DNA from: a virus
Strand: one strand, 5' to 3'
IMG/VR virus record: IMGVR_UViG_3300033571_012604
Location: 1 to 26,194 of that record
Length of the DNA stretch: 26,194 nucleotides
This document shows, in pieces, positions 21,901 through 26,194 of the stretch. Both the position numbers and the translations under genes were made by a program. Numbering within the stretch: the stretch's first letter is position 1; the number at the start of each line of letters is the position of its first letter. The notes under the pieces were generated by a model. It worked only from the letters and a program-made list of their open reading frames with translations. It was not told where the DNA came from and searched no databases.

Positions 21901-22170
21901 ATGTGTTTACCTTTTTATCAAGAGAAATTTGAAAACTACTGGATACGTACATTTTCCAAGGATGTTGAATCCGAAGAATTGAAATGGCACTTTGATAATG
22001 AAAATAGAAAAGTAACAATATTGGAATCTGATGGTTGGTATTTTCAAATGGATAACGAGTTACCAGTTGAATTAAAAGTTGGTGATGTTACTTACATACC
22101 AAAAGGTGTCTATCATAGGATTAAACGAGGTAAAAACGACCTAAAAATTAAAATAGAATTCTATGAATAA
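21901..22170 (+). CDS. small cupin-fold protein (89 aa)
   Basis: The C-terminal half has a cupin pattern (GWYFQMDNELPVELKVGDVT, YIPKGVYHRIKRG) with the PxGxxH motif and a single His, so metal binding would be incomplete. Small cupins of this type occur in many phages with unknown function. It overlaps the next gene by 8 nt. Confidence 0.7.
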   Translation: MCLPFYQEKFENYWIRTFSKDVESEELKWHFDNENRKVTILESDGWYFQMDNELPVELKVGDVTYIPKGVYHRIKRGKNDLKIKIEFYE

Positions 22171-22810
22171 GTTAAATATTAATATACCCCAATTTAAAGC
22201 AAAAGTAAAAAAATCTTTTTTCACTAAAAACGTGGAAGACAATGAAGAATTTTATGATGTTTATTGTTTTGCTGTTCAATCAATAACAGGTAAAATTCTT
22301 ACATTTCATGTGATGACTGACCAAGGAATGTTAAGAAGTAGGGTTCCAATTTCAGAAATATATACAAATGATTCACCTAATGATGTTCCTTTTTATTTCA
22401 AACAACTTTGGGATTGTTTTTCGGAAAATGTATCGGTTATTGTCTATGATTTTTTAAAAGGTAATAGAGCACAGGTAGTTTTAAGAGACGGTAATAAAAT
22501 TTGGTGTGAATATATGTTTACCGTTGATTGGTTCGATAATCCATATAGTGATGAACCTAGTGATTATAAATGTGGACACGTATTAAAGTCAGATGATGGA
22601 TATTTGGTTTGTATGCCAAACAATAGAATATTTTGGAAAGATTCTAATTGGATTACTAAAAAACTACCTGATAACCTAAAACAATTTAAAGTGGATACTT
22701 ATTTACCATCAGTGGAAAATGTTTCAGATAGATGGGTAAGTGAAGATACAGATAGTTTTTATTACGATATAGTTCATACAGAATTTTCACCAACCTCGGA
22801 AAATAAATGA
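22163..22810 (+). CDS. conserved phage hypothetical protein (215 aa)
   Basis: Aromatic-rich protein. Segments such as FHVMTDQGMLRSRVPISEIY (about 49-68), QLWDCFSENV and DNPYSDEPSDYKCGHVL are of the conserved kind that I remember from uncharacterised proteins of large tailed phages. Its 3' end overlaps the convergent 130-aa gene by 37 nt. Function unknown. Confidence 0.7.
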   Translation: MNKLNINIPQFKAKVKKSFFTKNVEDNEEFYDVYCFAVQSITGKILTFHVMTDQGMLRSRVPISEIYTNDSPNDVPFYFKQLWDCFSENVSVIVYDFLKGNRAQVVLRDGNKIWCEYMFTVDWFDNPYSDEPSDYKCGHVLKSDDGYLVCMPNNRIFWKDSNWITKKLPDNLKQFKVDTYLPSVENVSDRWVSEDTDSFYYDIVHTEFSPTSENK

Positions 22811-23166
22811 GGAAATTCTTCCTTTACCTCATTTATTTTAAAAGATAATCTTTCTTTTCTTTTTTCAAAGTCATCAATCATATACTTTAAAAAAGAAATA
22901 GTTTGAACCCCTTTAACTTTTTTCATTAAATCGGTTAATAGACTTGAGTTTTCTTTTTTAAAAATATTAATGTTTGTAAATTTTTCTGCTTTATCCCAAA
23001 CAAAATATGTGGAACAACCCAAAATACTTCCCATATAATACATCTTATTTGTTTTTGGTATTTCCAAAGAATCATAAAAAACTATTTGGGTTTCACCGTC
23101 TACCTTATAAATGGTTATCCAATAAAAATCTCTGATAAATTCTAAACAAATTTCGTATTCACTCAT
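22774..23166 (-). CDS. hypothetical 130-aa protein
   Basis: Starts MSEYEICLEFIRDFYWITIY; an aromatic N-terminal half and a helical, charged C-terminal half (DDFEKRKERLSFKINEVKEE). It overlaps the 3' end of the convergent 215-aa gene by 37 nt. Function unknown. Confidence 0.65.
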   Translation of the reverse strand: MSEYEICLEFIRDFYWITIYKVDGETQIVFYDSLEIPKTNKMYYMGSILGCSTYFVWDKAEKFTNINIFKKENSSLLTDLMKKVKGVQTISFLKYMIDDFEKRKERLSFKINEVKEEFPHLFSEVGENSV

Positions 23167-23184
23167 AATAAAAAATATACCAAA

Positions 23185-23595
23185 TTAAATGTATTTTTCA
23201 ACCATTTTAATATTAAAATGAATACCATGTCTATCAAAAAAATTATCAATTAAATATTTTTGTGCGGTTTCGTAACCTTTTTCACCTAACAGGACATATG
23301 CGTGTAAATCAGCATCAATTTCATCATTCAGGTTTCTAGTATCATGTTTTAAAATAAAATGACTTAATTCATGAGCCTCAATAAATCTTAAAACATCAAT
23401 ATCAAAATCATCATTATTATCAAATATTGTACCATCAATAATTACCAAAGATTTTTCAGGAGCTATAAAACCAAAACCAAGTTCATCAAACAATGGTTGT
23501 AACTCACCATATTTTTCATGACTCGGAAAAATGACCATTACATTAACTTGTGGGTCAAATTCGCTTGGATAAAATATTAAATTTTCTTTTTCCAT
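23185..23595 (-). CDS. HExxH zinc metallopeptidase-like protein (136 aa)
   Basis: HELSH at residues 75-79, followed by an acidic NDEIDAD (90-96) that can supply the third ligand, fits a minimal gluzincin-type or ImmA/IrrE-like domain. ImmA-type enzymes cleave phage repressors; minimal phage peptidases also cut virion or host proteins. No DNA-binding domain is attached. The gene follows a terminator and no clear promoter box was seen upstream. Confidence 0.75.
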   Translation of the reverse strand: MEKENLIFYPSEFDPQVNVMVIFPSHEKYGELQPLFDELGFGFIAPEKSLVIIDGTIFDNNDDFDIDVLRFIEAHELSHFILKHDTRNLNDEIDADLHAYVLLGEKGYETAQKYLIDNFFDRHGIHFNIKMVEKYI

Positions 23596-23601
23596 TTTTT
23601 T

Positions 23602-23634
23602 ATTTTAAAAAAAAGGGTGATAAAATCACCCTTT
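23602..23634 (-). terminator. intrinsic terminator between 23595 and 23689
   Basis: AAAGGGTGAT (23612-23621) pairs perfectly with ATCACCCTTT (23625-23634), loop of 3, then a T run on the minus strand. Ends transcription of the 89-aa gene. Confidence 0.85.
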
Positions 23635-23638
23635 AGGG

Positions 23639-23655
23639 CTGAACAACTTGTTCAG
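23639..23655. repeat. perfect 8-bp inverted repeat with one-base centre
   Basis: CTGAACAA-C-TTGTTCAG. On the minus strand it sits just before the terminator hairpin; it could be an RNA hairpin or an operator. Confidence 0.5.
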
Positions 23656-23688
23656 TTTCCACCACTTGCTTTAAATAAAAACAAGAAA

Positions 23689-23958
23689 TTAATTAGGTAT
23701 GGAATTTATGATTTCCATTAAGTGTTCTTTATCTACCCAACCAAGAATATCCTGATTTGCAGATGGTATCACTTTTTTTGTAACGTAATCACCAAAATCG
23801 TTAAAGATAATAATTTGAAAGGTATCTTTAAAATCTCCTTGAAACTTGTGTCCTCCCGCAATTACAACGGTATAAATACCAATTTCAAGGATGGTTTGGT
23901 AACCACCAAATAGATTTTTTTCTTTTCTTTCAAAAATATCATCTATTTTAAATTCCAT
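23689..23958 (-). CDS. hypothetical 89-aa protein
   Basis: Starts MEFKIDDIFERKEKNLFGGY; strand-rich with a helical end (KEHLMEIINSIPN). A TATATTTG box ends 4 nt before the ATG, and a terminator follows the gene, so it is a single-gene transcript. Divergent from the 240-aa gene. Function unknown. Confidence 0.65.
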   Translation of the reverse strand: MEFKIDDIFERKEKNLFGGYQTILEIGIYTVVIAGGHKFQGDFKDTFQIIIFNDFGDYVTKKVIPSANQDILGWVDKEHLMEIINSIPN

Positions 23959-23962
23959 TATT

Positions 23963-23970
23963 CAAATATA
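23963..23970 (-). promoter_or_regulatory. -7 box TATATTTG, 4 nt before ATG
   Basis: Matches TAnnTTTG. In the same 48-bp intergenic region the opposite strand carries ATATTTAT for the divergent gene. Confidence 0.55.
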
Positions 23971-23993
23971 ATATTTTTTTTTCTTATTATCAA

Positions 23994-24001
23994 ATATTTA
24001 T
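23994..24001 (+). promoter_or_regulatory. ATATTTAT motif 5 nt before ATG
   Basis: Upstream of the 240-aa gene, same spacing class as the other copies. Confidence 0.5.
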
Positions 24002-24006
24002 CAGAT

Positions 24007-24729
24007 ATGGATTACAAAAATTTAAAAGAAAATGATGTTGTATTTTGTGAGTCTAAAAAATCAAGAGTATTAAAATTGGTTTCACAAAAATCTAATGGTT
24101 GGTTATGTGAAGATATATTTACAAAACAATCTCATATCATAAATGAAAAAGATAATTTAAGATTGGTGAACACCTCTATAAAAGTTAAACCAATTTCTCT
24201 TAGGAAATTATTTGAGGAAGAAAATAGTAATGATACTTTAACAAAAAGAGAAGTTTTTATTGTTGAATATATTATAGATAATTATTCTTTAGATACTTTA
24301 AAAGAAATTGAATCTGCGATTGAAGATGGTCAAATACTTGATGTTAATTATAATAATTTGAATTCTTTTTTGAAGTATCTTGCAATTGATAAGAAATTTA
24401 CTACGGGTGAATTATCTCAATACTTTCTATGTGCATTAAATAATTATGGTTCTGAAATTAATCAATCAACAAAAATTGATAGATTTATCCCGTATAAAAT
24501 TTCATTTGTTGAAATATCTAATCAAGTTAGATATGATTATTGTGGTATTGAGGTGTATGGCCCAAATACCGAGTCTTACAGTAAAACAATTCGAGAATTT
24601 TTTATCAAAAATATACGTGAATATGATAGTTTACTTGAGTATAATGATGTGAATTATGGTGATACACTTGGCTCTGAATTCAATTATGAAGATTTAGATT
24701 CAGAACCAAATGATGAATTTATTCTTTAA
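24007..24729 (+). CDS. hypothetical 240-aa acidic protein
   Basis: Starts MDYKNLKENDVVFCESKKSR. A short strand-rich N-terminal part (about 1-60) is followed by a helical middle (TKREVFIVEYIIDNYSLDTL) and a very acidic, tyrosine-rich end (EYDSLLEYNDVNYGDTLGSE). No motif recognised. Its stop overlaps the convergent 89-aa gene by 11 nt. Confidence 0.65.
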   Translation: MDYKNLKENDVVFCESKKSRVLKLVSQKSNGWLCEDIFTKQSHIINEKDNLRLVNTSIKVKPISLRKLFEEENSNDTLTKREVFIVEYIIDNYSLDTLKEIESAIEDGQILDVNYNNLNSFLKYLAIDKKFTTGELSQYFLCALNNYGSEINQSTKIDRFIPYKISFVEISNQVRYDYCGIEVYGPNTESYSKTIREFFIKNIREYDSLLEYNDVNYGDTLGSEFNYEDLDSEPNDEFIL

Positions 24730-24988
24730 TTGAATTTTTTGCCATTTCTTTAGCATATTCAGGTAAAGTTATTCCATAAGAATCTGAAACAATTATAGTT
24801 TCCACCAACACATTATATGGAATATGTATAAACATTTCCTTTGCGTCATATGTAGTTAAATCTTCTTTAAGAGCAAGGGCAGATTGAACCAATTTACAAA
24901 AGATTCTGAATTGTGTTTGGTCAGAGAATTTTGGTGCTGCAAGTTCTCCCAACTCAGGATGTGTAAATTTTAATTCATAGGTAATCAT
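24719..24988 (-). CDS. hypothetical 89-aa protein
   Basis: Starts MITYELKFTHPELGELAAPK and contains a helical segment (FRIFCKLVQSALALKEDL). A TATATTTG box lies 4 nt before the ATG. The 3' end overlaps the convergent gene by 11 nt. Function unknown. Confidence 0.65.
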   Translation of the reverse strand: MITYELKFTHPELGELAAPKFSDQTQFRIFCKLVQSALALKEDLTTYDAKEMFIHIPYNVLVETIIVSDSYGITLPEYAKEMAKNSIKE

Positions 24989-24992
24989 GTTA

Positions 24993-25000
24993 CAAATATA
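24993..25000 (-). promoter_or_regulatory. -7 box TATATTTG, 4 nt before ATG
   Basis: Matches TAnnTTTG; no clear -33 box. Gives a leaderless or near-leaderless message. Confidence 0.5.
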
Positions 25001-25024
25001 TGATTAAATTTTGAAAATAAAAAT

Positions 25025-25501
25025 TTAAATAAGGATATTATTATCTGATATGAATTTTTCAAGACCTTCTATGTTAATATCTAAAGTTTTATATGCTTGG
25101 TAATTTAAAATGTTATGTTCTTTAGCATATGTCGTTACTTTAATATGTTCTTCTCTTGTTATTGATGCTGTTGATGCAATTGCAATAAGTAATTGAATAA
25201 ACTCTTCCAATTCCATATTTGGATTACATTCAAGTTTGTTAAAAATCAATCTCATAGCCTTTGTTCTTTGAATAAAGTGGTCCTCAACAGGTTTTCCCCC
25301 ACTTGATATTAAATTCTTACTTTTCAACCCCGTTTTAAACATTTTGTTGTTTGATATGTCAAACAATGGATTTCGGTTTCTTGATAGAAATAATTTTAAC
25401 AGACCATCATTATCCTTAACTTCGGTATATCTACCGACCAACGCTTTAAAATCTTTTAAAGTTTCAGATATTTTTTCTTCTATTGTAAATTTTGTCGCCA
25501 T
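25025..25501 (-). CDS. hypothetical 158-aa helical protein
   Basis: Starts MATKFTIEEKISETLKDFKA; helical, with a basic middle (NKMFKTGLKSKNLISSGGKP, QRTKAMRLIFNKL) and an acidic helical end. No motif recognised. It lies just downstream, in the reading direction, of the structured RNA's terminator. Function unknown. Confidence 0.65.
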   Translation of the reverse strand: MATKFTIEEKISETLKDFKALVGRYTEVKDNDGLLKLFLSRNRNPLFDISNNKMFKTGLKSKNLISSGGKPVEDHFIQRTKAMRLIFNKLECNPNMELEEFIQLLIAIASTASITREEHIKVTTYAKEHNILNYQAYKTLDINIEGLEKFISDNNILI

Positions 25502-25542
25502 TATGGTTTAAAATATAATAAAAATATTTGGTTTTATCAAAT

Positions 25543-25576
25543 AAAAAAACCCACGAAATTGGTTTATCGTGGGTTT
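25543..25576 (-). terminator. strong terminator at the 3' end of the structured RNA
   Basis: AAACCCACGA (25547-25556) pairs with TCGTGGGTTT (25567-25576), then a run of T on the minus strand. It fixes the RNA's direction and 3' end. Confidence 0.9.
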
Positions 25577-26194
25577 AAACACTTGTCGTGTCGACCAAGA
25601 GATACTATCTCAAGGGATGTTGGCTAAAACGCTGAGACTATACGTTTGTTTAACCCGTCTTTCGTAGAGATTATACCGACTAAGGTTTCCTCTCTTGTCC
25701 ACAAATGTTGCCATCTGTATCGAGTCATCACCGATTGTTTACGTCAATCACTCGTTTCGGTTAAACCTACTCAACTGTTACTTATCTCTATGGAATCTTG
25801 CGGACTCCCTAAACCCGTGCCCAGGTACTAGGACTTTCTCAGTTAAAACCGAAGGACTTGGGGTCCTACCGATTTCCTCGTTAGCTGTGGCTCAAGGAAT
25901 TAGGTGACTTTCAGTTTAACCGCTCAGAGACTTTTCCTTTTCTGTAGTTTTATTTTTTCATAAATAAATCAACATAGTGAGTGTTATGAAAGTTGAGCTC
26001 TGAGGTGGATAGCTTCTCTTTTGAAGAAGTAAATACCACTCAACTTTCTGTAATCCGCCAAGACTACGGTTCATCTCGATATCGGTAGGTTACCCTTTGG
26101 ATACCTGTGAAGAACTGGTGACCTAGCCCTACATCAGATTGGCGTCTGAGTCGAACCATTCCCTTTACCTTTTCCTGTTGGTGTCTCCACCTCA
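25545..26194 (-). ncRNA. large structured non-coding RNA (5' end outside window)
   Basis: At least 640 nt, visibly richer in G and C than its surroundings and without a believable reading frame on either strand. Many strong helices can be seen: 25988-25997 with 26039-26048 (10 pairs), 25721-25725 with 25750-25754 enclosing 25733-25737 with 25745-25749, and 25853-25857 with 25863-25867. The minus-strand terminator at 25543-25576 closes it. Size, structure and phage setting resemble the ornate large RNAs GOLLD and ROOL, but I cannot match a consensus by eye. It is not rRNA, tmRNA or RNase P RNA as far as I can tell. Confidence 0.75.

Noticed and set aside
25646-25907. Two plus-strand ORFs (61 and 70 aa) inside the structured RNA region
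   Set aside because: They overlap each other in different frames, have no family likeness or start signal, and lie opposite a stretch with many helices and a minus-strand terminator.
25545-26194. Ribosomal RNA, tmRNA, RNase P RNA or group I/II intron
   Set aside because: None of the signature sequences I know for these (16S/23S conserved loops, the tmRNA tRNA-like end, the RNase P GAGGAAAGUCC context, intron cores) could be found, though this was by eye only.
1-26194. CRISPR arrays or insertion sequences
   Set aside because: No regularly spaced direct repeats and no transposase-like protein were seen.

Overview
The window looks like part of a large, AT-rich, double-stranded DNA phage genome (or a very phage-like element) from a Bacteroidetes/Flavobacteriia-type host. 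Signs of this are a GH19 lysin followed by two overlapping spanin-like genes, an HNH endonuclease, a two-domain RNA ligase, a CCA-adding enzyme beside tRNAs, a conserved phage C-terminal domain with an FRARHKC motif, and many tiny overlapping genes of unknown function. The host assignment rests on Bacteroidetes-type promoters (TAnnTTTG, sometimes with TTTG 19-20 bp upstream), on near-absence of Shine-Dalgarno leaders, and on a TonB-dependent receptor with a beta-helix lipoprotein partner.

Layout. 1-1514: two class II-like tRNA genes on the minus strand (one cut by the window start), both too long for ordinary tRNAs, with small ORFs and a CCA-adding enzyme. 1551-5906: a tight minus-strand operon of short genes joined by ATGA/TAATG overlaps, several of them membrane or lipoproteins. 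5951-8193: HNH endonuclease, methylglyoxal synthase and a class II aminoacyl-tRNA-synthetase-like catalytic core. 8488-11939: lipoprotein plus TonB-dependent receptor. 12099-13781 (plus strand): lysis cassette, closed by back-to-back terminators. 14034-18061 (minus strand): DIP1984-like coiled coil, macro domain, secreted protein, RNA ligase, adenylosuccinate synthetase-like enzyme. 18146-24988: alternating plus and minus genes, including a zinc-ribbon DnaJ-like protein, a GT2 glycosyltransferase coupled to an LpxH-like phosphoesterase, a cupin and a HExxH metallopeptidase. 25543-26194: a long, GC-richer, highly structured non-coding RNA on the minus strand that ends in a strong terminator and runs off the window.

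Two promoter systems seem to divide the region. Mostly minus-strand genes carry the host-type TAnnTTTG box. Mostly plus-strand genes carry ATATTTAT placed only 4-7 nt before the ATG, which would give leaderless or nearly leaderless messages; one copy is a palindrome between two divergent genes. This motif resembles the reverse of a T4-type late promoter and is my best candidate for a phage-specific transcription signal.

The most interesting items are the large structured RNA, the phage-borne TonB receptor/lipoprotein pair, the ATATTTAT motif, the oversized tRNAs close to a CCA-adding enzyme with an RNA ligase and macro domain elsewhere in the window, and an adenylosuccinate synthetase with a sequence signature between PurA and PurZ. 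All family calls are from reading the sequence and from memory of the families; no search was run.
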